64,000 bases of DNA, from contig JAJEKV010000004.1 in assembly GCA_021234155.1 (NCBI GenBank), positions 13,234,716 to 13,298,715 on the forward strand, in the 5' to 3' direction. A model generated the notes under the pieces. That model did no database searches. It was not told the origin of the DNA and saw only the letters and a program-made list of their open reading frames with translations. Shown here piece by piece: positions 23,936 through 34,471 of this stretch (its first letter is position 1; each line of letters opens with the position of its first letter). Position numbers and translations under genes: made by a program. The DNA comes from Isoetes taiwanensis. Taxonomy: Eukaryota > Streptophyta > Lycopodiopsida > Isoetales > Isoetaceae.

Positions 23936-25645
23936 CTTTCGTGACTTCAATATCGGTACTTATTTGTATATGTTACTTTTATTTGCTTTTCAGCATTGTG
24001 ACTCGTGTTGTATTTTTAGTGGAGATGCTCGGATGTGGCTTTCTTTCAGTTGTGTTCTATCTCTCTTTGTCTCTCTTAGTTAGCTTGCTTGTGTTAGTTC
24101 TGCCTTCCAATCCAAGATGATGACTCTCCAACTTGAAAGTTCAAAGTTAGCTTCATACAATTAATTCAAGCCAGAGGAAAGATACTTACTAGATAGCTCC
24201 AATGCATACTTTTCTCACATTCACTCTACATACGTCCAAGTTTGGAATTCACTCATAGCATAATGCAATTAATGCAACTTTTCATAGGAAAGATGCTATA
24301 TATGTGCCACAAAATACTAAACCCACCATTCAAAAGAGATACACCGATCGGACTAGATATGTAATTACATGAAACCTTTTTGGGTGTCTAGTCCAAAAAG
24401 TAACAAGTAGAATACATAGGCCAATCCCCCAATCTGTGTATCTTATAACTATCCAATTCACATGAGTTATACAAGAGGGGCAAAGAATTACAAGTATCAT
24501 TCTTCCCCGAATTATTCAGAGGAGCATATTCCACATGTGAGCTAATAATTACTATACAACATAATTTTAATCTGTATAAGCATTGCTTGATTGCTTCCAT
24601 ACATCTATTGCAATCTCACTGGTCAATCCTTAGATTATAAACACTACCTTTTCTCACACCGTCCCTACTTAACTATTGTTGCACAACCCTTTATGTTTTC
24701 AACATATCCTTATAGCTTCAAGTCCACATACGTTGCATTACATTCAACTTTACCAGCTCTGTCTCGACTCTCTCCCAAGGTATATGCAACTATTTTTATC
24801 AAATCAAAGTGTCACTTAACATTGTAGCACCATCTCAACAAACTCTTGTGTCTTTCTACTTGGATAGTCGAGGAAACATTATCTTGATTTATGACAATTC
24901 TGTAAGGCAACTTAGCAGGGTATATAACCATGTTCATGCTAAAAAATCCCCAAGCTTGCTCCCTTGTATGCCACAAGATTCCTGCTTTCCAATGAAATCC
25001 CAACCTACCAATATTTCATTTTGGCTCAGTACTTTTATTTGGCACATCTTACCTTGTTATTTCCCTCGGCCCTTTTAAGTAACATGGCCTCTCCACACAA
25101 CCAATTTCCCTTTTATTCTTACCATACTACTTTGGAACCGTTTTGATTGTTAGTCACTATCATCAAGTCAATAGGTCAACCGAAGAAGAGAGAGGGTAAC
25201 CAGCATGGACATGGGCGCATCTCATACTTCTGATCATTACTACTTCTGTATCATGAACTAGAGCTCCAACTATGGTACTCTCCATTGCTATAAGATTTCC
25301 TTCTGCTTTAGCTCTAATACATTCTCTCTTCTCATGTTCCAATCATATATCTTGTCTCACTTCAATGGCTACACCAAGTACATTGCCATTCTAATCAACT
25401 TTCACAATATAGACGAATTTAATTTTCCTACTATACATCCACAATAGCTCAAATAATCTTTCAAGTTGTTATGATTTATAAATCTCACATCATTCCACGC
25501 GTTCCCAATTCTTGATCAATTTAGTTTGTAAAAATCACTTCTTATACCCTTAACAGACATATGAATCTTTTATAAATTCTTCAAATATGGTGATGATGAT
25601 TGATTTGTGACATTTCTCTCAATATCAAGGATATGCTGGTGACTG
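23936..25645. other. intergenic, no gene recognised
   Basis: AT-rich with short frames only; no motif or repeat boundary is evident. Confidence 0.5.
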
Positions 25646-26025
25646 CTCCAAACCTCCTATTTCCTGTAAACTCTCGATCAGCTGGTAAAGAACTCCACGT
25701 CTCATTTCTTGAAGCCAACTGGGTAACTGGCAAGGCAGGGATCGGCGCTTCAATCCGATGAAGAATAAGAACACATCTTGGTTCGAAAATGCTTAGTTAA
25801 CCGACCTGCTTAGTTAAGAACCGACCTAGTATAAGCTGGAAACGATGATGTTGGAGCGGATCAATTTCTCTGGTAATGATCCAATACGAAATAATCCATT
25901 GCATGGTATGATTCATTGCTGCTAGGGTATATTTTTCTCAGTTCTGTTTCAATATGGTATGTTACAGCATACATGGGCAGGAGCTGTTGCTGGTGGCATT
26001 GCAGGGACATTAGATGTTGCATTGT
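25646..26025. repeat. 380-bp dispersed repeat, copy 1
   Basis: Nearly identical in direct orientation to 26845-27221; differences are a few substitutions and short indels. No coding capacity, TIR or poly(A) is evident, so its class is unknown. Its left border abuts unrelated sequence, unlike copy 2, which abuts a CDK fragment. Confidence 0.9.
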
Positions 26026-26559
26026 ACAGCGCTAACTGCAGAACTTGACAACATCTGGCAGAAAGTAGGGGGTTTTGAGTTTTTTTTTTTGTTGAGATAC
26101 AAGGTAGTTCAATCAGTTCCATTTCAGGTATAATCTTCATTTAGATTTCCATGCTCGTATCCAAGCCTCAGCTCAAACTCTGGGGATCAAACAACTGGAT
26201 GACAATATTTTGACCATTAATAGTAGATAACCGAGTAGTGGATCATCTGTCGTCTCAAAAGGATGTTGGCTCATCTTTGCATAGCACATGCACTGCAAAG
26301 TTGTGGAATCACCTTTTTAACTTCTATTTACAAGTGGGTTCATTTTTAAGTGATGAACTCTTTGCTTCTAGGATAAAGGTTAAGGCTTCCCTGTTGCATT
26401 GCAACTTCAGAAGCTTCTTTCTAAGCTGCCGCACCCCACCTCTCGAGAACATTTAATCTTTACATGTGTGGAGCTGAGAACAATGCCCTTTGCGCAGTTG
26501 CGATTGTGGCTATGGAGAAAGTGAGGAAGCTTAACAGAGATATGGCAAAGAAAGTGCAG

Positions 26560-26855
26560 GTCTTTTGAATAATAGAGGAGAGTTGAAAATTTGTGATTTT
26601 GGTTTGGCATGTCAATATGGTAGCCCTCTCAAGACCTACACTAAGACAGTTGTTACACTTTGGTATAGGTATGATATCTTTTATCTTGAACGGGAAAACT
26701 TTCCTTCCTCTTTCTACTGTTTTTTAATTTATGATCTACTCAATGACAGGGCGCTTGAGCTGCTCCTTGGGGCAAGGAAATATTCTACTGCAATCGATAT
26801 GTGGTCCTTAGGCTGTATCATGACATAACTTTTAGCAAAGGAGCCTCCAAACCTC
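26560..26855 (+). pseudogene. CDKG/CDK11-type protein kinase fragment with a retained intron
   Basis: Exon 1 (26560-26668) encodes [20 protein letters not shown] and [16 protein letters not shown]: the DFG motif and activation segment. An intron with GT (26669) and AG (26748-26749) borders precedes exon 2, which encodes [20 protein letters not shown]. The SPLKxYTxxVVTLWYRAPELLLGA-(K/R)-YSTAIDMWS pattern is typical of CDKG/CDK11 (PITSLRE) kinases acting in splicing and the cell cycle. The APE motif reads ALE (one base change), and TAA at 26824-26826 interrupts IMxxLLAKEP. The fragment ends where repeat copy 2 begins. The retained intron shows it was duplicated as DNA, not through mRNA. Confidence 0.85.
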
Positions 26856-27221
26856 CTATTTCCTGTAAACTCTCGGTCAACTGGTAAAGAACTCCACGTC
26901 TCATTTCTTGAAGCCAACCAGGTAACTGGCAAGGCAGGGATCGGCGCTTCAATCCGATGAAGAATAAAAACACATCTTGGTTCGAAAATGCTTAGTTAAG
27001 AATCGACCTGCTTAGTTAAGAACCGACCTGGTATAAGCTGGAAACGATGATGTTGGAGCGGATCAATTTCTCTGGTAATGATCCAATACGAAATAATCCA
27101 TTCCATGGTATGATTCATTGCTGCTAGGGTATATTTTTCTCAGTTCTGTTTCAATATGGTATGTTACAGCATACAGGGACAGGAGCTGGTGGCATTGCAG
27201 GGACATTAGGTGTTGCATTGT
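26845..27221. repeat. 380-bp dispersed repeat, copy 2
   Basis: Direct repeat of 25646-26025. It starts in the CDK fragment's LLAKEP codons and ends just before the LTR-like sequence at 27239. The two copies flank the CDK fragment. Confidence 0.9.
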
Positions 27222-27238
27222 GGGAAGAACAAGAGATC

Positions 27239-27391
27239 TTGTTTGTAGTGTTCGCAAGTCTGAGCCAACTTGGGTGGTGAATTTGTGCCAAAAGCTTCTA
27301 TTTTGTGCCAAGGATTGGTTGTAAGAAATTTCTTGAAGATGTTTGTGTTTTTACTTTGCTGAATTTGCAGAAAGACAGATGATTCATAACA
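27239..27391 (+). repeat. partial 5' LTR
   Basis: Matches the right ~150 bp of 33064-33212 with scattered differences (for example GTTTGTAGTGTTCGCAAG versus GTTTATAGTGTTTGCAAG). The terminal CA is at 27390-27391. Confidence 0.8.
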
Positions 27392-27393
27392 AT

Positions 27394-27405
27394 TGGTATC
27401 AGAGC
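27394..27405 (+). other. primer-binding site for tRNA-iMet
   Basis: TGGTATCAGAGC, two bases after the LTR end, is complementary to the 3' end of plant initiator-Met tRNA, the usual primer of copia-type elements. Confidence 0.8.
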
Positions 27406-28029
27406 TGTGTTTCTTCCATTGGAGCTTGTGGGCAACGGTTCGAGATCTTAGTCTTAGATCAGAGGAATATAATCGCTGAATTTTCACAACTAAGTCGAGT
27501 AGGAAAGCCATCCAGTATGTCTAATCCTTGATAACAAATAAACCTTAACCTTTATTTAAAAGCAAGAAAAGGTAAAAAAAAAGGGTGTGTTGATATCTAT
27601 AAATAGATGAACGACTTTGAGCGCTGATATCTCTACGACTGCCACTTAGAATTGGGCGATTTTTACCTTCTTGAAAAGCTCTTGAAGTTTAGTTTTCAAA
27701 TTGGATGTTCTGTCCATAGATTCCTTACGATCTGTGAGTTATGACCAGAAAGGTGCATAGGGGTCTAAGATGACTGCACAAGTAGATCTGCTTCTCTTTA
27801 TGTTTAAAGATGAGACTTACTTAAGATTCTATCACTAAATGGATAAAATTTTGTGATAATGGACTTATAAAGGAAATAAAGGGTAGTTAGTGGCCCAAAT
27901 CAAGGAAATCAAAGGTAGCAGTGGCCCATTGAATCGAAATTTTGCCAGGCCTAGCAGTTGATCTAGGAGCAAGTAACACATTATTCCAGATCAGTAATAA
28001 TAAGGGCAGTCGGGATTTACAAGAGCAAA

Positions 28030-28260
28030 GCGAGACACATCAATGTCACCTTCTGGGATCAAACAACAAAATACAGGATACTGCGGAAGGCAGACTGGAT
28101 TGAATGCGGGGTCAAAGTTATCGACTTGAAAACAAAGATGCAGAGAGAGGAAGCGGCTCAAGAACTGGAAAAACTAAAAAAAATGAAGAAAGAAGGGTTA
28201 CAGACATGCGCTTTGGGGGGTAAAACGAATATGCAGGGATTGCGTGGGGGAAGGGGTTTC
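28030..28260 (+). pseudogene. ORF1-type fragment of the non-L1 LINE
   Basis: Reads HINVTFWDQTTKYRILRKAD followed by a Lys/Glu-rich helix (EEAAQELEKLKKMKKEG) and CALGGKTN. This follows the ORF1 pattern of an I-V-x-F strand, an R-x-I-L-R-x-A helix, then an E/K-rich segment before a short strand. It may instead be the N-terminal region of a single fused ORF. Confidence 0.5.
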
Positions 28261-28554
28261 TCCGTGAGACCAAAACACAGCAGATGGCGGAGACATTAGA
28301 ACCGCAAAGTAGATTAGAGAAAATCAGAGACATGAGAGGCGGTGGGAGCCAAGAAGGTGGGCGCGAGGCAAAGGGAAGAGGAACGAGAGGCATGAAGAGA
28401 GCACAGGAGAAGGAGCTACAAAGTATTTGAAGCCCGAGCGGGGTGAGCAAACAGAAAGGGATGGGTCGTGCAGGGAAGGGATTGGGATAGGGCCTAGAAC
28501 AAGAGATAACCAGGGAAGTAATAGGAGGAACAGGGAGATCAGGGACTTGCACTA

Positions 28555-29523
28555 AGTTTCTGGAATTGCAGCGGGTATCTCTAGAATGACGGCGAGGGTT
28601 TAGCAAGGTTTGAAGTGGAGGATGTGATGTGTCTTGCAGAAACATGGGAATATCAGGAGAAAAGGTTGCCGGAAGTTCCCGGATACCTTCTGCTATCGGC
28701 ATGGAAATGGAAAAGTAGCATGAGGGGAAGGGGGACAACGGGGGTGGTATATTATGTATTACAAAATAAAATCTTAGACGACAAAATTGAGGAGGCAGGA
28801 ATAGAAGGAGAATACATTGTTGTACATCTGAAATTGTTAAATAAACAAAGTTTGGTCTTGATAATAGTGTACATTCAACCGAACGTAGACACCCAACAAT
28901 TTGTGCACTTAGGTGAAGTTGTGAACAGATGGAGGAGTAGAGGTATGATTATGGGAATCTGGGACTTTAATGCCAGAACAGGAGGTGAACAAGCCAAAAT
29001 GGTGAGGACCACAGAGCTAGAAGATGGTATAATTGAGGAGCATAAGGGCTTGAAAAGAATATCAGAGGACAGGCGACCAGCAAAAAGGCAAAGTCTGCTC
29101 AGGGTAAGGAATGGTGATAACTAATAGGGTAAAAAAGTGGAGAGATCAGAGAGATACACATGCCAAACCCATGCAGGGAAGAGCATAGTCAATTACATAC
29201 TCCTAGATCCAGAAACTATGGATCAGATAAGCAAACTCAAGCCCTTGGATTGGCCCGTAGGAATCAGACAGGCCAAGGGTGACAATCAGAGAAAAATGGC
29301 CAAAATAATTGAGGAAGAGGATGACCAACAGATAAGATATAAACAAGATGCAGATAAAACAGAAGCTTTCAGGGAAACAATCGAGAAAATAATTAGAGAT
29401 ACGAATTGGGCCGAGATGGAGGTATCACAAATGGGAAAGGAACTGGACGACATACTAGTAGGGTTGTGTGAAAAAATATATGGCAGGATACAAAGGGGGA
29501 GAGGCAGTAAAAGGAAATTCTGA
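28555..29523 (+). pseudogene. APE-type endonuclease domain of the non-L1 LINE
   Basis: Opens with SFWNCSG (the endonuclease N-terminal N), passes a TAG, then VEDVMCLAETW with the catalytic Glu, VIYIQPN-like strand LVLIIVYIQPN and GIWDFNARTG, where GDFN has become WDFN. A frame break near 29120 leads to KSIVNYILLDPETMDQ. The final SDH motif is lost. The enzyme would nick target DNA for target-primed reverse transcription but is clearly inactive. Confidence 0.7.
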
Positions 29524-29559
29524 TCTGCCCAATGGTTCGACGATGAATGCAAAAGGGCC

Positions 29560-30995
29560 AAGAGGGAAGCAAGGAAGAATACAAGCCATTGGAAAGAAGA
29601 TACATAGAAATTATAAGGAAAAAGAATAAGGCACACACTAAAAAGCTGCATAAAAGAAAGGTATGTCAAATCAAGTCGCATCCAAAAGAGTTTTGGAGGA
29701 TGTTCAAGAAGAAGCAGAGGGGGGCACAACTGACTGATAAATAGATATAGAGAGACCATTTGCACAAACTGTACCACTCTGGATCCGAAGGTATTCAGGC
29801 ACCAAAAGGAAAGGTAGAGGAGGAATTCACAGAAATAGAGGTGGGAAGAGCATTTTATAGATTAAGCAATAACAAAGCACTGGGTCTACTAGGATTCACC
29901 ACGAATATATTTAAGAAAGCAGGGAGGAACTCGTGGCAATAGTAACAAAGATATTCAATGCAGCGCTAAAAGATGGACTACCAGAAAGTTGGCAATGCAA
30001 GGTCATACCACTCCTAAAAGGGGGAGATCCGTTCAACCCAGGAAATTACAGAACAATAATGGTCAGCAGTGGGATGGCAAAGTGGTATAGTAAAGCGGCC
30101 GAAATCCAAATGACAAAACGGGCAGAAGGTAATCATAAACAGGCAACTGAACATGCAGGATTTAGGCGTAATCACTCTACAGTGGACCACCTGGTAATTA
30201 TGAGAGTCCTAACAGAGAGAACAAAGTCAAGGGATAAAATACTATACTGCTGTTTTGTGGATTTTAAGAAGGCATTCGGCACAGTTCCAAGAGGAAAACT
30301 GCTGCAAAGATTGGAACAGCTAGAACTTCCACATGATCCGATGATGGTTGTAGCCAGGCTATATGAAAGAGTGGAAGCTAAAATGAGGAAGGAAGAGGAG
30401 GGAATTGTCTGTGATATAGGGGTGAAACAGGGCTGCCCACTATCACCAAAAATATTTGGCCTATACATAGACGCCATAGGGGAGTTTATCAGAAATAAAG
30501 GGGGAGATCGACGCACCACAGTTGAGGGAGAACATGGTGCCAAACATGTTGTATGCAGATAATCTGATCTTGATGACAACAGAAAGTAAGGATCTGGATC
30601 ACATGCTATCTATATTGGGGGAATTCTGTGAGCAAATAGGTCTAACAGTAAATCTAAAGAAAACAAAGATCGTCAGTTTTGGAAAAGCATGCAAAGTAGA
30701 AGAGGCAGTCAAGTATTTGGGAGAAGCAGTGGAGAGGGTGCAGGAGTACAAGTACCTAGGGTACAAGACAGAGGCAAAGAGGACATGGAAACAAGGTTTG
30801 GAGGAAAGATGGCAGATAGCCATAAAAAACTATTATGGAATGCAATGGGTGTGTGCAGAGCGTGTCATAACGGATTGGAGAATAAAAACACATATGTTTA
30901 AGATCACAATATCACCAGCAATGTTGTATGGAGTGGAAGTATGGGGCTGCAGCACCTCCGCAAGGGGCTGGCTCAAAGCCGAAACTCTGATATAG
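29560..30995 (+). pseudogene. reverse transcriptase of the non-L1 LINE, YADN active site
   Basis: Segments in three frames: KEFWRMFKKKQ (linker), VGRAFYRLSNNKALG (RT motif 0), then 29933-30562 with KVIPLLKGGDPFNPGNYR, CCFVDFKKAFGTVPR (motif A Asp) and VKQGCPLSPKIFGLYID (motif B). After a shift near 30540, MLYADNLILM shows motif C as YADN (30552-30563) instead of YADD. KTKIVSFG and YKYLGY follow. The changed catalytic Asp and two frameshifts make it non-functional. The minus-strand frames of 135-206 codons over this LINE are shadows. Confidence 0.8.
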
Positions 30996-31123
30996 AATTT
31001 TCAATGTAGGGAACTTGGGGTAAAAACCTCGATACCAGTGTCAATAATGTGTTTTTTGAGACAGGTATCCCGCTATTCGGAATTCCGGGGTCAGAATGAT
31101 CAATAACATTTCTAGCAAGTAAC

Positions 31124-31810
31124 ATGGGGGAGAAATCCAGGCACAAACTGGTGGCCCAGGATATAGCAACATCTAAGGGGATGGCAGAGAACATGGAAGG
31201 GGGCTGGATATCAGATTTGGAAGAATGGGCAAGAAAAAGAGGGTGCAATTTATGGACAGAGATCGACAACCATGTACTATGGGGGGGGAGGGGGGAGGAG
31301 GGGAAGGGGGGGATCACAGCCAAGAGAGAGGATGATGAGGTCATGGATAGACATGCAACCAGATATCAAATTGAAATTATATAGGGAGAACATGAACCCA
31401 GAAGGATGTATAGGACATCCGCTATATACCGACTGTAATCAGTCAAAACGGACAAGGATAGTATTGTGCAAATTCAGGATGGGCAGTCATAAATTACTGA
31501 TCGAAACAGTGCAGAAAGACCTCAGATACCGAGAACAGATAGGATATACACGCTTTGTACCAGGAATGAAATCGATGATGAGCAACACATCTGGAATCTG
31601 AGATGCCCTGTATACTCAGAGATAAGGAAGAAATGGAAACATGTAGATTGGAAATGTTCGGTGGGACAAGGGACCAGAAATACAGGTTGGGCCACATGTG
31701 CGGCATCAACAATAGAAGAAATTTTGGCAGACCAGGACCGTAAATATAAAGAGAACAACCAGGCCAATCATAAAACCGATGACATCCTCCATGAGAGAGA
31801 GTCTGAATAA
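31124..31810 (+). pseudogene. C-terminal region of the non-L1 LINE
   Basis: Frames holding VLCKFRMGSHKLLIETVQKD and then CTRNEIDDEQHIWNLRCPVY give the terminal Cys/His cluster (C...EDExHxLxxCPxYxxIR type) common after the RT of CR1/L2-like LINEs. The frame changes near 31540 and ends at TAA 31808-31810. Confidence 0.6.
31281..31312 (+). other. G-rich tract with G-quadruplex potential
   Basis: At least four runs of three or more G are separated by single A or AA within 32 bases, inside the LINE 3' part. Confidence 0.7.
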
Positions 31811-32565
31811 CGAATTTCACTGGATAAACAGAGGAGATGGAGGCAGTTTTTTTCCACTTACACTATGAGGGGTGGGTTTTTTTCACCACCTTCTCAAATC
31901 TGAGACGGGTTTTCCAGTCGCCTAGAAAGTACATAAATACTCAATTTCAGGTGTTCGAAGCTGTGCTCACACCTTTATAACTAAAAACTCATAGGGCTCC
32001 AGTAGTCATAATGACGTTAAAATGCAATTCAATTCATAATAGCTTTGCTTAGATGGTCATTGGAACACATTTATACTAAAAGTAGTGGACTAACAAATTA
32101 ATTTGAGCGTAGAATATGGCACAGGTTAGCAAACATTATTAATTATAGGATTTAGTTGGGTTTATTAGTTTTGTAGTTATTTGATGAGCTTTTGCAGGAC
32201 AAAGAGATTGTTTTACAGGAAATTAGTTTGGAAAGTATCATTACCTCTAACAGATGCAAAGAGTGAATTAAAGTTTTAGGTGTTTGTGATTTAGAAGCTA
32301 AAGGGGTATTTAAGAAAGATGGAATATGTGTGTGCATACGATTGTTGGTTTGATTAAGCATTGTATTCATTTGGTTCGAGTTAATGAAAGAGTTTGTTCT
32401 CAATCAAATATTTCTCTTGAGTAAGAAGTAAGGAGGTAACTGTGACTGCAACAGAAGCCAGACCCTTAAGAGTTTTATAGGCAGATGGTAAGGTTACCAG
32501 CCTAAGAAAATGCTTTCAAAGCAGACAGTCAGCTAACTAGCTTTGGGACAAGGAAGCTCTTCCCG

Positions 32566-32845
32566 CAAGGCAGATGATCAAGTACGATCAGTCTTGAGAT
32601 GGGAAGGGAAGGAATTATTTTTGCAAGACAGATGATTGAGTTCGACCAGTCTTGAGACAAAAAGGAATCATTACCACAAGATAGATGATTGAGTACGATC
32701 AGCCTTGAGATAGGAAGGAAAGAACTTATTACCGCAAGATAGGCAAAGGAGTACAATCAGTCTTGAGACGGGACGAAAAGAAATTATTTCTGTACGACAG
32801 ATGATCGAAGATGATCAGTCTTAAGATGGGAAGGAATTTTTATAG
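32566..32845. repeat. ~57-bp degenerate tandem array, about five units
   Basis: Units start near 32566, 32624, 32678, 32735 and 32793. Each holds a variant of GATGATTGAGTACGATCAGT followed by CTTGAGATGGGAAGGAA. It lies in the internal region of the small-LTR element, about 125 bp before its purine tract. Confidence 0.85.
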
Positions 32846-32969
32846 CACAAGCTCGGGGGTGTGGCTTAGAGGACTTTCAGAAGGGACACAGATGCAACCA
32901 TAGATATATAGTCATAGATGATCCAATTTAGCTAAAGGTGAGTACTATATATAATTCATTAGTCAATTC

Positions 32970-32980
32970 AAAAAGGGGGT
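32970..32980 (+). other. polypurine tract
   Basis: AAAAAGGGGGT directly precedes the 3' LTR and would prime plus-strand synthesis. Confidence 0.7.
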
Positions 32981-33212
32981 TGTTATAATTCCTAAACTAG
33001 AACTCTCCATTATATCCTAGAGAGGTTATCCAGCTGGATTAACAGATTCTCAGAATTGGGACAGTTTATAGTGTTTGCAAGTCTAAGCCCGATTGGGTGG
33101 TTTTGTGCCAAAAGCTTCTATTTTGTGCCAAGGATTGGCTGTAAGAGATTTCTTGAAGATATTTTATGTTTTTACTTTGCTGAATTTGTAGGAAGACAGA
33201 TGATTCGTAACA
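32981..33212 (+). repeat. 3' LTR, 232 bp
   Basis: Begins TGTTATAATT and ends GATTCGTAACA, with 5-bp inverted termini TGTTA/TAACA. Its right part matches the 5' LTR remnant at 27239-27391. Confidence 0.8.
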
Positions 33213-33659
33213 AATCTATACCGAACTGCTGCATCATCATTAAGTCAACATGCTAAAAATCCAGAACACCTAATCGAGAAGCTAACATTCGTAGCTTGTA
33301 AGCAGGAACCCATCAAGAGTTCGTGCAGATAATGATGGCAACATTGTAGCATATTGGCTATGGTAGGACAACGTCTATTTGACCATGCGAACATGTGCTC
33401 TGAAACGTGGAGCCCAAGAACAGCAATATATATTCTTGCTTCTTCTCTAAATCTGCTCCATACATATAAAAACCACTTAGCTCATGACACATGAGATCGT
33501 GAAAATATCTCCTCTACTCTCTATTTTAGGAATAAGGAGCACAATGCATAAAGCATTCACCCTAGCTGCCAGAATCTGTCATAGCCCTCAAAACATGCAT
33601 AAGCTCAGCATGTTTCTGTGCTTTAGAGCCATAGGGCGGCGAGAAGAAGGCTGCAAATA
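33213..33659. other. no gene recognised
   Basis: Short frames only; flank of the small-LTR element. Confidence 0.4.
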
Positions 33660-34030
33660 TGGATAGCAGTTAGTGGTTCAACTATGATGAGCTCCCAATT
33701 GCCGACATAAGCCTTGTTCACATATTCATCCCAGAGACCCTCAGTACAATAAGAACAGAAATAAGAAAGCTCTCTGACATGCAGCTGAGTGGAGCAACCC
33801 TTATTAAATCCATGGACAGAGTGGACTCTCCTAGTATTTGGTATTGTCTCAACTCCCCAGCTCTTTCTTTCTTGTCTTCGGGCTTCACCTCCTAGAAATA
33901 TCTCTTTATCTTTTCATGCCCTTCTACCTCTTGCCACTCTAACAAGCCACAACTGAATCTTTGTGTAGCCACTTTCACTACCTCATATGCATTGTCCAAC
34001 TTCAGACATTCAATGCTTAATTTGCAAACT
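33660..34030 (-). pseudogene. decayed TE-type Cys-rich protein fragment
   Basis: On the minus strand one frame reads ECLKLDNAYEVVKVATQRFS and LLEWQEVEGHEKIKRYF, then shifts to RRVHSVHGF, VRELSYFCSYC and YVNKAYVGNWELIIVE. The order 'R-x-H-S-V ... V-R-x-L-x-x-F-C-x-x-C ... Y-V-x-x-W' resembles a repeated transposon-derived protein family seen in several eukaryotes, but I cannot name it with certainty. One stop and one frameshift are visible. It ends about 200 bp before the L1 insertion. Confidence 0.45.
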
Positions 34031-34236
34031 TCTTAGTCACCTTTTAAAGTATGTGGCCTTCCCATCATGTTCATCCTTTCCATGATTGGAACTAAAGAAA
34101 TTCCATACTATCTATTGACGTATCTATAGGGTATCTTCCAATAAAATAGAATGGCCTAGATGCCTTAAATTGTGAGGTCGCTCCCTCAGAGAAAACTAGC
34201 AGTAGGGAAGGCTTGCAAAAGGAAGATATAAGAAAA

Positions 34237-34253
34237 GAGAAATTGAGTTGAGT
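34237..34253. repeat. target-site duplication, left copy (L1 at 34254)
   Basis: GAGAAATTGAGTTGAGT here corresponds to GAGATTGAGTTGAGT at 42089-42103, directly after the poly(A). Two bases are missing in the right copy. Confidence 0.9.
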
Positions 34254-34471
34254 GCTCGTGCAAGTCTGTACTGCAGGAAACGAAATGACGTGCGCCATTT
34301 TTCTTGATTTTTTTGTCCTCTTCCCAGATTTTTCTGTTCAAACACCTTTCTTGGCAACTTTCCCCTGGAACTCTCCAATTTTTGCTTGAATTTGATCGAA
34401 ATTGAAAGACATCTGTTGGCTGCCCTTGTAGAGGGCCAGCATCAACACATTCCTCACGCTCTGAGCTTTTG

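Larger units (their letters stand above)
27990..31820 (+). mobile_element. decayed LINE of a non-L1 clade (CR1/L2/Jockey-like)
   Basis: In order on the plus strand: an ORF1-type RNA-binding fragment (about 28030-28260), an APE endonuclease (28555-29523), a reverse transcriptase (29560-30995) and a C-terminal Cys/His segment (31124-31810). All are broken by frameshifts and stops. The RT text (FCEQIGLTVNLKKTKIVSFG, YKYLGY) and C-terminal CTRNEIDDEQHIWNLRCP are unlike the plant L1 elements elsewhere in this window and closer to CR1/L2/Jockey-type LINEs. Ends are approximate; no target-site duplication was found. Confidence 0.7.
27239..33212 (+). mobile_element. decayed small-LTR retrotransposon (TRIM/LARD-like) with a LINE inside
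   Basis: An intact 3' LTR (32981-33212) starts TGTTA and ends TAACA, and is preceded by a purine tract AAAAAGGGGGT (32970-32980). Its last ~150 bp recur at 27239-27391, which also ends in AACA and is followed after 2 nt by TGGTATCAGAGC, a primer-binding site for initiator-Met tRNA. The 5' part of the 5' LTR is missing, replaced by the 380-bp repeat. Between the LTRs there is no gag or pol; most of the interior is a decayed non-L1 LINE (about 28.0-31.8 kb) plus a 57-bp repeat array. A non-autonomous element that later received the LINE is the simplest reading. Confidence 0.7.

Noticed and set aside
28118-28738. Minus-strand frame of 206 codons
   Set aside because: It is antisense to the LINE ORF1/endonuclease region, is Pro/Ser/Leu-rich from complementing purine-rich codons, and has no domain.
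29286-29777. Minus-strand frames of 163 and 81 codons
   Set aside because: Shadows of the purine-rich LINE linker; the hydrophobic look comes from the complementary strand.
30172-30579. Minus-strand frame of 135 codons
   Set aside because: Antisense to the LINE reverse transcriptase motifs A to C, which explain the openness.
32566-32845. CRISPR-like array
   Set aside because: Units are contiguous and diverged, with no unique spacers, inside a plant retroelement.
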